DNA from: Allium sativum
Lineage: Eukaryota > Streptophyta > Magnoliopsida > Asparagales > Amaryllidaceae
Reading direction: 5' to 3'
Assembly (NCBI GenBank): GCA_030737875.1
Contig: CM060912.1
Location: 331,750,731-331,814,730 of the forward strand
DNA: 64,000 nucleotides
This document shows, in pieces, positions 23,660-35,831 of the stretch. Positions within the stretch are counted from its first letter, which is position 1, and each line of letters opens with the position of its first letter. Under the pieces are notes generated by a model. That model was not told the origin of the DNA. It was given only the letters and a program-made list of their open reading frames with translations, and did not search any database. The position numbers and the translations under genes are program-made.

Positions 23660-26600
23660 ATGGCTGAAGATCTTAGTCTCCCAGAAGGTGTGATGATTCC
23701 AGGGTGGTTTAGGAGATATTTGGAGGCTAGGGCCACCACTGCAGGCCCAGCAGATGTTCCTCCACCCCCAGTTGCTCCCATTCCTCCTCCTCCTCCTCGT
23801 GTTGACACTTTTGCAAAGACGTGCAAGGAATTTAAGGCTATGGGAGGAAAAACTTTTCAAGGGACTGAGACGTTTGTGGAGGCCAGAGACTGGCTTAAGG
23901 AAACTGAGGAATTGTTGGATATCTTTGAAGTGGAAGATGGGAGGAAAGTCCGTTTAGCTGCTTGGTTAATGAAGGGAGAGGCCTCGTTTTGGTGGGAGGT
24001 CACTAACGGGGAACGTCCAGTTGATTCATGGGCGGATTTCAGACGAAGGTTTGAGGCAAAGTTTCTTGCAAGGGCAGAGGAGAATTTAAATATGGAAAAA
24101 TTCCTGGCATTAAAGCAAGGGAGCTTATCAGTGAAGGAATATGTCAATAAATTTAATCAGTTAGCAAGGTTTGGCTTGGAGTTGGTGAACACGCCAGAGA
24201 AGAAAGCTTTGAGGTTCGTTAGAGGCTTGAATGAACCGTTGCAAGGGTTGGCTATGACCCACATCCCTTTGGGAGCCACCTTTGAAAGGCTAGTAGAAAT
24301 GGCAATTATGCATGAGGATAAGGCAGTTGAAAAGAAAGGGGATCAGAAGAAACCCCAACAGCAAAATAAGAAGGGTGGTAAAAACAATAATGGCAAAGGG
24401 AAGAAGAGATGCTTCAATTGTGGGACGCCTGGCCATCTCAGCAAAGATTGTAGAAATAAAAAGAAGACTGGTTGTTTTCATTGTGGAGATGCAGGACATT
24501 TGGTGAAGGACTGCCCAAAGAAGGGGCAGAGGGCAGGGTCTACCTCGGGAGGACAGGTGCAGGCTCTTATGGCACCAGGGCAGGCAAGGGGGCAAGTTCA
24601 GGCTATTGCGGCCCCACTGCTGCAAGAAAGAGGTAGAACAATTTCTGTTGAAAGCTTAGTTTTTCTGTTTGATCATCCTGTCCGTACGTTATTCGATTCT
24701 GGCGCATCTCATTCGTTTATCTCTGCATCATTAGTTAAATTACTGCACTTGAACACCAGTTTAGTAGAGGATCCCTTGGTTGTTTCAAATCCAATTGGGG
24801 GTTCGGCTCATTTGACCATGATATGTTTGGATTTGAAAATATCTATACTTAGCGTTGAATTTAGATGTGATGCTTATGTATTGGGCTTCACGGGCTATGG
24901 GCTAATTTTAGGAATGGATTGGTTATCTAGAAATGGGGCCATTCTTGATTGTGAAAGGAGAGTAGTTAGGCTTGTGACTCGCCTTGGTAATGCTCTCGAC
25001 ATCTTTTGTAATCCCATAAATTCCGTTATGCTATGTTATCTTGAATCGCTTGACGCGTCTGTAGAGAATCTGCGATCGATAGAGGTGGTCCGGGAATATC
25101 CGGATGTGTTTGAGGAGGTGAAGGGCTTACCTCCAAAGCGGGAGATAGACTTTCGAATTTATCTTGTGGATAATGCTAAACCCGTATCTTTGCCAGTGCG
25201 CCACATGGCTCCTCGTGAAAGGAGGGAACTCAATAAGCAAGTGAAGGAGTTGCTTCAGAAGGGGTTCATAAGACGTAGTATATCGGAGTGTGGTGCTCCA
25301 GTAGTATTTGCTACAAAGGCGGATGGGTCCCTTAGACTTTGTGTGGACTATAGAGAACTAAACAAGCTGACTAAAAAGAACCGACACCCACTGCCGAGGA
25401 TTGACGATCTCTTTGATCAGTTAATTGGCGCCTCAGTGTTTTCGCAGTTGGACTTAGCCACTGGCTCTCATCAACTGAGAGTGGCTGAGGATAGTATAGA
25501 TAAGACTGCTTTTAGGACTCCTGACGGATTCTATGAATGGCTAGTGATGCCCTTTGGTTTGACAAACGCCCCCGCATATTTTGTTGATTTGATGAGTAGG
25601 GTGTTTAGGAGGTACCTTAACAAATTCGTGGTAGTCTTTGTGGATGACATCTTAGTCTTTTCTAAGAATGAAAAAGAGCATGCCCTACATCTTAGGGAAG
25701 TGTTGGAAACCCTTCCAGCGCATAATCTTAAGGAAAAATTTTCTAAGTGTCACTTCTAGAGGAAAGAAGTACGGTTCTTAGGGCACGTGGTTTCCAAGGA
25801 AGGGATAGCAGTGGATCCCGCAAAGGTGGTGGCCATCCAAGATTGGAAGGTCCCTAAAAATGCAACCGAAGCAAGAAGTTTCTTGGGGTTGGCTGGCTAT
25901 TATAGGAAGTTTATCAAAGACTTCGCAAAAATATCAGCTCCATTAACACAGTTAACGAAGAAGAACCTGGTCTTTACGTGGGACGAAGATTGTGATGATG
26001 CGTTCCAACGTTTAAAGAGAGCCTTAACTTCAGCCCCAGTCTTAGTGCTGCCAGAAGGGAATAAACTGTTTACCATCTATAATGATGCTTGTGGGACGGG
26101 ACTTGGCGCGGTCCTCATGCAAGAGGGAAGAGTAATAGCCTATGGTGGAAGGCAGTTGAGGGTTCATGAAAAGAATTACCCTACGCATGACCTTGAGTTT
26201 GCCGCAATTGTTTTCGCGCTTAAGTCTTGGTGTCACTATCTTCTTGGTGAGAAATTCGAACTGTTCACTGACCACAAATCATTAAAATACTTATTCTCTC
26301 AGAAGGATTTGAATTTAAGGCAGCAACGGTGGACGGAATTCCTAGCCTCCTACGATTTTGAAATAGCATATACCACGGGCAAGGGTAACGTGGTAGCAGA
26401 CGCCTTAAGTAGGAAAAGGTTGTCCTTGAGTCCGTTGTTTGTTGAACGATGAAGCTTAGAATTCATCTCCATGTTTGACTTTAGACCCTCCGTTGACCTA
26501 GTACCTGGTTTGTTAGCATCCTTGGAGGTTAGACCTACACTTCTAGGACGAGTTGGTGAGGCACAGCAAGACGACCCACAGTTGGTTGAGATAGTAGAAA

Positions 26601-28015
26601 AGCTCAAAGGAGGGGAGTCGTCTAGCCATCTTCATAGGTATACCCTAGACGATAAGGGTTGGTTACGAAGGGATAATAGACTTTGTGTACCACAAGACGA
26701 AGACATGAGGAAGGCCATTCTTGATGATTCTCATCGCTCAAAGATGACCATTCATCCCGGCGGAGACAAGATGTACAAAGATATGAAGCGAGTTTTCTTT
26801 TGGGCCGGTATGAAAAAGGATGTGGCCGAGTACGTCGCTAGATGCTTGGTGTGCCAACGAGTAAAAGCAGAACAAAGGAAACCCGGTGGGTTGCTTCACC
26901 CATTGGAAGTTCCACTATGGAAATGGGAAAGTGTCTCAATGGATTGTGTGGATGGATTACCCAGATCAAGGAAGGGTAATACGAGGATTTGGGTTATAGT
27001 AGATAGACTTACTAAGAGCGCCCATTTTATTCCCGTGAAAAGTAAGAGGACTGCTCCGTGGTTGGCTTCTGTATACATTAAAGAGATAGTTCGTTTGCAC
27101 GGTATTCCTTCTAGTATAGTAAGCGACCGTGATCCCATCTTCACTAGCGAATTTTGGAAGAGTTTACAAGAGGCGGTAGGGACTCAGCTATGTTTGAGCA
27201 CCGCATATCATCCTCAGACGGACGGCTAGACCGAGAGGGTGAATCGTATTCTAGAGGATCTTTTAAGGCTTTGTATCCTAGACTTTGGGGGTACATGGGA
27301 AGAGCAGCTTCCGTTGGTAGAATTCGCATATAATAATAGCTTTCAGTCTAGTATTGGCATGGCACCTTTCGAAGCTCTTTATGGAAGGCCTTGCCATTCG
27401 CCTACATGTTGGTGGGAATCTACCGATAAAATCCTACTTGGGCCCGATATGGTTAGGGAAACCTTGGAGAAGATTGATTTGATTCGAAGGAGGATGAAAG
27501 CAGCACAAGATAGGCAGAAATCGTATGCTGATAAGAGGAGGACAGATCTTGAGTTTGACATTGGGGACATGGTTTTTATCAAAGTATCTCCGTTACGGAA
27601 TGTTGTTCGCTTTGGGTCCGTTGGGAAATTAGCACCAAGGTTTGTAGGGCCGTTTCCTATAAAAGACAGAATTGGGAAGATGGCGTATAGGGTAGAGTTG
27701 CCTGAGAAACTTAGTGGAGTACACGACGTATTCCATGTATCACATTTGAGGAAGTGTTTGCACAAGACCGCGGAGGTGGTAGAGCCGAGCTTGCTTAAAG
27801 AGGTGGAAATAGAGCGTAATGCAACAATTAGACGAGCTCCTACATGCACTCTTGGGTCGGAGATCAAAAAGTTGAGGAATCGAGAGGTCAGACTAGTTAA
27901 GGTGCAATGGGGAGATGATGAGAGCAACGCTACTTGGGAGACAGAAGAGAAGATGCGTTCGTTGTACCCTTTTCTTTTTGAGGGCATGTCTTTTAATTTC
28001 TCCATTATCGCTTAG
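23660..28015 (+). pseudogene. Tekay gag-pol polyprotein, three nonsense codons
   Basis: The frame opens at the ATG of [10 protein letters not shown], just after a pyrimidine-rich tract ending in cag, and stays in one frame for 1451 codons. Gag lies in the first 250 residues after a proline-rich start. Two CCHC knuckles start at Cys251 (CFNCGTPGH) and Cys272 (CFHCGDAGH). Protease has the active-site motif LFDSGAS (Asp346). RT has the catalytic FVDD (Asp662, Asp663). RNase H keeps its acidic residues (YNDAC, DLEFAA, LFTDH, ADALSRK). Integrase shows the HHCC finger ending CLVC, and Asp, Asp, Glu in SMDCVDG, SDRDP and TERVN. A chromodomain (VKVQWGDDE...TWETEE) closes the protein. Stops are TAG at codon 700 (25757), TGA at codon 931 (26450) and TAG at codon 1190 (27227). 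All other family residues checked are present, so loss of function is recent. Confidence 0.93.
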
Positions 28016-28556
28016 CTTATCTTATCTTATCTTTAGTATGTCCTCTCATTAGTATCTTTGACATTTAGTTAGGATAATCCTATGATTGAAACATGTGTTT
28101 GAGACATGTTATGTATGATGGATGCAAAACGGATGCAAGTGGTTGCTAGTGGTTGCTCGTGGATGCATATATACACACACTTTAGGCACTAGATCGGCTC
28201 AGTCACTACATATTGCATATTGCATAAATGAATGTATTTAGTATAATGGATGTATAATGGTTGTACCATCATATAAATGCTGCACTCGGTTGAATGGATG
28301 TGCACGCATATAGAAGTAGTATGTAAGCAATTAGGATCTTTTGCATACATAATGGATGCATGGCACTATCATGAATTGCATCAAGGAGGTCAACTGAATC
28401 AGTGGAACGCCTAATTTTGCATTAGATACGGACATATACACACACTATGCATTTAAACATAAAAGCATTAGAAGTCTATAAGGACAGTAGATGCCAGTGT
28501 TTGATGATTGAGTAGATGGTTGATTGGATGTTAGGTTAAACATTCTCCTTGATTTG

Positions 28557-28593
28557 AAGATTTCGGGGTCGAAATCTTTTAAGGAGGGGAGAA
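28557..28593 (+). other. Hairpin plus polypurine tract before the 3' LTR
   Basis: AAGATTTCG (28557-28565), loop GGGT, then the exact complement CGAAATCTT (28570-28578) is followed after TT by the purine tract AAGGAGGGGAGAA (28581-28593), which touches the LTR. Related hairpins precede the tracts at 57698 and 33407. Confidence 0.85.
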
Positions 28594-31500
28594 TGTAACA
28601 CCCCGTAAATCAGTTAATACTAATATTCACAAATTAAAAGAATTAATATTGAGAATTTGCACGAAATAGCCTTAAAAAGGCATATAACAAATTTGAGATA
28701 TGTGAATTGCCTTAAAAGGCGAAAAATGGAATTAAGACATTAATTGGAAAATTAATGTGTAGAAATGGTCATAATTTAATTATGGATTAATTTGAATTCA
28801 TGAATAGGTGCGTGTGTATATATATATATTTATATATATATGGGCAGTTAATGTGAACATGAATAGAAGTTTATTAATTTGCTGAGTGTTTGCTGAGTCA
28901 CTTCTGACTCATTGCTGAGTCAATAAGATAAACCCCATCTGGTCTGAATGGTTGCGGTTATTTCTAGGTTAAATCTGATGGCCTAAATGAATCCTAACAT
29001 CTATAAATAAGTGGGTAGACTCTAACCCTAAAACACTTGAAAAATTGGAGAGCTACTGACATGCCGTTGCCATGGAGTTCAGCATAGCCGTCACAAACTA
29101 AAGAAGAAGAAGGCCTAATCTACAAACTAAATCTACTCAAATCAAATCAAAAGCTCTCTCTCTCTCTATTTCTCTTCTTTAAAATTGTGAGTATGCTGAT
29201 TCTCACAATGTTATTATAAAATAATTCGATTAAGTTATGAATTGGATCACAAGAAAGTGATATGAATTGTTATGTATTTGTAAATTTTGTTGTGGATCTC
29301 TTATGCTATTATGTTATCATATATATATATATTGCTATGTTGTAGTGATTATGTTGTAAATAATCCTATGCTATGTCATATGTGATTAATCATGCTATGC
29401 TATGTTATAAATCATGTTATGCCATGTTGTAGATTATGCTATGCTATGTTGTAAATCATATCAAGCTATGTTGCAAATTATGATATGCTATGTTGTAAAT
29501 CTTACATATGTTGTAGATCTCATATTATCATATATGTTGAAATACTTATGTTATATGATAATGATGTCATGTTAAGTTGTGTTGAATCATGCAAGTTGTA
29601 AAATCATGATGTTATTATTTATGCGAATTGGATCATGTTTAAAGTTTATGTTTTTTTTTAAAATAGATCTTGAATATGGGAATTTGCCTATTAAGTTAGG
29701 TGTACCCATATACATGAATCTATGATTAAATAAATTTTGATTTTTGGGAATTTGCCTATTGAGTTAGGTGTACCCATATAAAACCATATTGTTAATGATG
29801 TTGATTCACACATGTCCAATACAAGTTTATGGAACTTGATCAAAATCATATTATGTGAATTATGAATAAGTTGACACCCTTAGACCCATGACATGTATAA
29901 CCTTATGCAAGTTGTAATTTTGAAATATGCAAGCTTCACCCCTTGTTAGTATTCATTTAGTCACATATATATGTTGTTGTTGTGAATATTTTCTTTTATG
30001 CTATGAGTTAGACTAATCGGGTCTAGCATACATTTTGCGAATAAACGTTCAAACGTGGGGTAGGGGTAATATTAGGAAATTAATAAATTAGGGTGCAATT
30101 GATATGATTTTGCATGCCTTAAATGGATGTCCATAATTGAGTCAATTATGGACATTGCTAAATTTGGAATTAATTAATAATTCAAATAGGAAATTATTAA
30201 AATTAGGGAAAGTGGATGATTAATAATAATCAATGCTTAGGACACGAGGTTGGACCCGTTTGTGACGTAAACCTGCCCGGACCCGCCCGACAAATCTAGT
30301 AGTCACAAATGTCGGCCCAATGTGAGAGGTCCTAGGCCCAAACTAAAGCATAACAGTTGTAAAGACACGAGGTCAGACTCTTTTATCGTGTAAGACTGCC
30401 CGGACCCGCCCGGCAAATCCAGCTTCCATAAATGCCAGTCTAATGTGAGAGGTCTTTATGAGGTTATGGCCTTAAAAAATTAAGAAATACTTAACCAGAT
30501 AATCATGTAAGGTGGGACATGGGGGTTAAGTAGGTGCCTTGGGTGGCATCAGGAATCTAGTGGTTTCCTTTAGAGGCATTTGAAATACGATTAGACTTAA
30601 CCAAACACACATGTAACGAACATGAGTAGTAGTGGGTTACGTGAGGGGACAAGCTTAGGTGGAATGCTTGTGGGAGATAACGGGGGCCCATTTCAACCAG
30701 TATCCCAAAACGTATCTTTGTGGGCTCGACCCAAGTCGAGGACGGGACACGCATACTGGGTTTGACTATAAGAGGCCAAAACAGGGAGCGGTGGCAACGC
30801 AAGTCCAACGGGTTTCATATGCGTGTGTGGACCCGGGCTGGTAGGTAAGATGTTGTTGCATCATGTAGGTATAAGCCGTGCATCTCCGTTATATCGGGTT
30901 GCCACTTTAGGGGAATGATACACCCCACTGTGGGGCCAGCACGGGTATCTACGAGTAGGGAGCCGATCGAAAAATAGAAAGTGGGGTACACCTAGTGGAG
31001 ATAGGGGCAGGTGGCACCTATGTAGTCAGATAGGAGTACGTAAAGCCATTAAGAATGTTTCTAAGTGAAGCTAAGTGGTATCAATCTTTAGGGTGACTGG
31101 TGTGGTGCAGTATAGTGTTTATCCTTTAGTATTTAGGAGCGCCTATAACGTTTCCTTTAGCGATTGTCTATGTCCTTAATCTGCTCTTTCATAGACATTT
31201 CCTTGTTTTCCAGCTTATGCCTTAGTCCAGTTATTTTGATAATAGTATTGTAGAATTATCATACTCGCCAGACTTTATGTCTGACCCCACTCTTTTTCAT
31301 CCTTTTCTCCCTTCAGGTCCTCGGGTTGGGCCAAGTTCCAGTGGAGTCTGATTGGATTGCTTATCTCTTGGAAAGCGTGGACTGCTGAAGTAAAGTCCAG
31401 CTTGTTATCTTTCTTTTTAATGGCTATTTATGTAATGGGATTATGTACTTGTTTTATCAAGATAGATATTGTACTTGACTTTGATTATGGTGTTATGATG

Positions 31501-31670
31501 TAATCAAACATGTTTTGACTTCTGCTGCAATTGAAATAAAGTTTTTAAATTTCCAAGTACTATTTTATATCTGTCTTGTTGAAATTTTACTGTTCTATAT
31601 TCACCTAAAACCTCCATAGAAGTTAATGCATTCCCTTTGTGAGTGACATTAATGGACGTGGGGTGTTACA
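28594..31670 (+). repeat. 3' LTR of the Tekay element
   Basis: It is the same length as the 5' LTR and collinear with it; small insertions and deletions (CT and AT repeats, a T run, a few bases near 30630) cancel out. It contains the hairpin at 30127-30155 and modules at 30250-30320 and about 30373-30445. In the second module the outer arm has changed to TCAGACT, giving one mismatch. Short open frames on either strand here are accidental. Confidence 0.95.
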
Positions 31671-31675
31671 TATCT

Positions 31676-33207
31676 AAAAATTTAACACGCCATTTTTTAA
31701 TACGGCTTTTTGTCGTGTCTAAGAGCTTATTAATTTTTTTAATTTAAACTTAGTGCCAATATGAAGTTCATTTATAAATCTCTCTTCTTTATGTAACTTT
31801 TATCATATCATAGGTTGCATTTAAACTTTAATTTACAGGTGGTCTATAAACATCATTTTTGTTTAATTTCATTGCACAACCCAACCCACTTCCCCTCCGC
31901 CAATAGCATCTAATCCAATGACATTTATTCAGCTTAATGAAGTTATAGTTCAATTATCTTTTTGTTTCACTAGTCCAATAAGCCCAATTTATCATTTTTA
32001 TACATATTTCTTATTCCCCCCAATTGCTCTTTTATTGTAAAACTCATATTTTTAACCGGGGCCATGCATGAATAAGTAGGCTCTTAAAGGCCAAAACTCA
32101 GTGCTAATATAAAAAGTACAATGGACTAGATCCTTGCATGGCATAGGCTCACGTAAATAAGAATATATTTGAAATAGAAATAGGGCTGAGTCTTAACTGT
32201 AATCAAATTACATGTGAAGAAAAGAGGTAAAGGTAAACTGAATAAATATACAGTAACAGAATAGATTAATTAAATTGATAGAAGAAAGGATAGAAGCAGT
32301 AATCAGATCATAGATTATTCACAGAAATGAAAACTGAAATCTGAATATTGATTATACAAAATCAATAGGAATAAATAGAAGAATTACGTAAAAAGGTTTA
32401 GGAATAAGTAGATTTGTAAATAAACCAAAAATAAACTAGATTTGTTTACAACTATAGAAAAATTCAAATTTGTAAGCACTACAACTACTATTGAATAAAT
32501 TTAACCTCAACTTTTTAAAAATATTGTAATCATATAAAACACTTACCAATTTTAAGCAAATCCAATTTATCCCTGGCAGGAAATCTCCATCTATAAGTAT
32601 TCCCCAAATATATGTGCAAACCCAAGCCTTAGAATTCCATTAAAATATTTAAGAAGAAAGTTGTGTAAGGTAAAGGCAGAGAATGGAGGAAATGGAACAG
32701 GGAGAAATAGGATTATGTTTGGAGTCATATTTATAACATAGCTAGGCGATTTTGAATCGTTAGATTTTAGGTTTAGAATTTAGATCCATCAGATTAGAAG
32801 AAGTCCTAGAAAAAAGCACCCGAAGCCATCGGAATCACACTTAAAATGTGTGCACCAGGTTGCGCACATTACTGGATTGGGTCGGCCCACTTGGGGTCTA
32901 GCTCGACCCCTGGGTCGACCTAGCTAAGAACTACATGATTTTCGGCTGATTATAATTACCTATTAATTCATTCTTTATTCCAATTTCAAATTCGAATTTC
33001 AAACTTTTTTCTTTTATATCTTCTTTGTTTTAAGTCAGATTTCAGTAAACCAAATGTCTATCTTAAACAAAATTTCGTAACGGACCCAATCGTGCAACCC
33101 ATTTTTCAATTTCCAATACTATCTTCCAATTAATATTTATTTTCTTAACTTAATCCTTAATTACTTCATTAATTAGTTGTGGTTTGTTAAAAATTTAGGT
33201 TGTTACA
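31676..33207 (-). repeat. Target-site remainder and an LTR-like segment
   Basis: The first 50 bp continue the block interrupted by the Tekay element. The right end, gtttgttaaaaatttagg then ttgttaca near 33207, reads on the minus strand as an LTR start (TGTAACAACC). A TATAAATA lies on the minus strand near 32730. The left boundary was not found. It appears inserted in the LTR whose remaining piece is 33208-33406; a candidate duplication is acata. No coding frame was seen. Confidence 0.35.
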
Positions 33208-33406
33208 ACATAAGTCAAAGCCGTTAAGCAGATACACTCATATTTGACAGTTGCTAAATTTCACTGTTCAAGTTACCTATTATTGTTCGTTTACGTAAAT
33301 CAATTCATCTACTACATTCAATTCAAAATAAATTGACATTTTGACTGCTTAAAATTTTAAATTCAAATCATTAATTATAAACCCAAATAAAATTGATGTA
33401 GTTGCA
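33208..33406 (-). repeat. 3' LTR fragment of the non-coding element
   Basis: It matches 47320-47515 closely: gttaagcagttacactcatat, the tcaattcatctactacattc block, and the aaataaaattga terminus. The rest of this LTR was displaced or deleted by the segment to its left. Confidence 0.75.
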
Positions 33407-33442
33407 ATCTCCCGCACTTAAACCTTTTCGTCCTCGGAAAGG
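33407..33442 (-). other. Polypurine tract and hairpin
   Basis: On the minus strand an imperfect 8-bp hairpin (arms 33435-33442 and 33423-33430, loop AGGA) is followed by TTTAAGTGCGGGAGA up to the LTR. It has the same layout as at 28557 and 57698, but one stem pair is a mismatch or wobble. Confidence 0.65.
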
Positions 33443-35831
33443 AAAGAGGCAGGGCAATAAAAATAAAAGTTATAAAAAATTGTTAACTTACTTAGATCAA
33501 TATATGAGAATATATTTTTTTAGATATTTTCCAAAATTTCAAATATAGTTTTAAGTATTCACTCATTGTCTCAATTGGCAATGTATGTATCTCACTTTCG
33601 AAACTTAAAAATAAATGCTGGTGATGTTGCAGCAATCCTCAAAATCATTTTCAAGAAACTTGAGTGAGATCTTGCACTATCTGTTACATATATACAAAAA
33701 TTAGTACATACATTGGCCAAATGCATGACTAATATCGTTAAATACTCACAACATCAAAAGGTTCAGTGCGGATCTAAGTCGTTAATGGCAATAGGAAACT
33801 CTTCCCCTTTTTTCTTTTCTCTGCATTCTATGTTCATTCTCTTTCGCCTCCACTCTAATCGATTCACCCCTCTTCATATCCTCTTCTCATCCTTCCTGTT
33901 TTCGCCTGCGTGGCCATGGATCCGTGTTGATTTTTCAATTTTAGATTTACCCCTTTTACTCCTCAACATTCCACTAAATTCCCCAATCCTCGCTTATACT
34001 TCTAACTTATAGCCAATCTCGCTACAGTCACCCCTTCTTCTCCTTCGCATGGTGACCCACATGGTTTCATCTGCTTTTTGTCATCGCCCTACCTCGCTCA
34101 TTTCACGATCCTCTTTGTACGATTTCATGTAATGTGCTTCATTAGGTTCCCAAGAGAGTTATATCTTTCATTGCCAAGTGTCCATTATTCGGTGCAAGTC
34201 TGACCTATGTCATGAGGAATGGGGACGAAGTGGAGTTTGTTGGGTCGCGTGTGTTAGATATGGCATTTAGTTGTGTAGCTATGGTGGTGTTCGACTTCTC
34301 TTGGTCTTGAAGGTGTGGCTCCTACGTAGATTGTCCTTGTTCACAGTATCTTCTCACGCATGTTTAGTTTCGCATTTCGCCTTCTGGGCTATGAAGGTAT
34401 TAAACGGTGTTTGATATTCAATAAGGGTAAGGATTTCTTCTTGTGCAATTTGTTTTGTTGGCTATTGTGTTGTTTAGGTTATTAATTCTGCAGTTTTTGG
34501 TTGTTTGGATTATCTTCTTGGAACTTTGGGGTGCTGATTGTATTGGTTACAGGATTTAGGGGTTTGAGGTTTGGTCATGCTTGGCTGCCCTCTTTCAATG
34601 CATACAAGTGAATGTTTCTCTCAATTTGTTGTAGAATTTTGGTGGCCTTATGTTATAGTTTCTTATTCCCTCAAGTTCTGGCCATAGTTGAAACCGATCA
34701 AGTCACTTTATCAAGTCATTTATTCATGTCAAGCTCTTTTGTGTCAAGCAAAATGTAAAGGTGCCTTGTTGTGGCTCCAGTTGTGGAGATTTGCAAGGCT
34801 TTGTAAAGGTAGGTGCAAGTTGTTGTGTAATACCTAGTGTTCGTCATTGGATATGTAATGTCCTCTTCCTGTTGTACTGTGTCTCTCCTCTGGTGGAGCC
34901 TCGTACGTAGTTTTGAATGGAAGCCTTGAGCTCTATTTGGAATGCTGAGCTAGGATGGGTGCAACTTGATGGTTAGTGTCTATGACACTTTATGTTGCTG
35001 CAATAACTTAGTTTGGCTCAAGAAATTGTGAGTCATTCTTTGCATTGGAACATGTGTATTTTTTGTACAAAATCTGTGCTACCACCCTGCGTGGAGTGTT
35101 AGGATTAGAAACTTAGTTATCTAGATATTTCTATCTATCCTGGTACTTTAAGCTGGTTTTTTGTAGTAGACAGTCCACTTTAGAAATAGTTCGTTGTGGA
35201 CAGTCTACAATAAAATCAATTAGTAGGCTGGTAATTAGCCTAGCTCTTGTAATGATTGAAATTATTATTTGTTATAATAATAAGTATTTGTGGTCACTTT
35301 AAAAACCGGTCAGCTTTGCCAAAAAAATATCTTTACATACATGACAATCCAATCTTAACATCAAATAATGCTTAAAACTCTTCTTATGTGAACTTTTCAA
35401 ATATATAAAATATCTTACAAATTATTTTTTATTATAAATTTCATAAAGGCAAAACAATATAAATCTCCCCCACTCATTTATTTGTTGTAATTTAACTTCA
35501 GTCATTTTATAATTATTGCAAATTTATAATAACATAAATGTTATTCCTAATCATATTTGTTTCTTAACATATGTTTTCATTTCTTATAGGATACCACTTA
35601 CTTAATTCTTAGTTCATACCTTTTCTTTTCTAAATCCTACACTTACATTCCATATTATCACTAAAGACACTCAATCTAATCATCTATAAGATCAGATTAA
35701 TTAAGTATATATTAAATCCTAACTCAATATCTTAGATCCACCACAATATTATTCTATATCATGCCTAATATTACCAATTTTAAACTATTATTATTACTAT
35801 TATTTTCAGCTAATTCTAGGTTCAAAATTAT
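33443..35831. other. Interior of the non-coding element; gene-like but non-coding
   Basis: From about 33800 to 35280 base composition changes to T/G-rich on the plus strand and resembles transcribed UTR or intron more than LTR. The longest open frame (33713-34012, 99 codons) is hydrophobic, low in complexity and not convincing. An imperfect inverted repeat (gacagtccac / gtggacagtc) lies at about 35166-35213. From 35300 on the sequence is plain AT-rich. Confidence 0.4.

Larger units (their letters stand above)
20386..31670 (+). mobile_element. Complete Ty3/gypsy Tekay/Del-type chromovirus, nested insertion
   Basis: This 11,285-bp element has identical-length LTRs of 3077 bp, a perfect 5-bp target duplication tatct (20381-20385 and 31671-31675), a tRNA-Met primer site 2 bp after the 5' LTR, and a purine tract abutting the 3' LTR. 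It has one gag-pol frame in the order Gag, protease, RT, RNase H, integrase, chromodomain. That order plus a C-terminal chromodomain defines chromoviruses; the long LTR with TGTAACACCCC ends points to the Tekay/Del group. The two LTRs differ at roughly 60 positions by eye (about 2 percent), so insertion was fairly recent. Three nonsense codons make it non-autonomous as sequenced. Confidence 0.93.

Noticed and set aside
27379..28005. 208-codon antisense frame
   Set aside because: It is the shadow of the integrase and chromodomain coding sequence on the opposite strand.
33713..34012. 99-codon open frame with hydrophobic stretches
   Set aside because: Low-complexity product from CT-rich DNA, no recognised domain, and oriented against the element that contains it.
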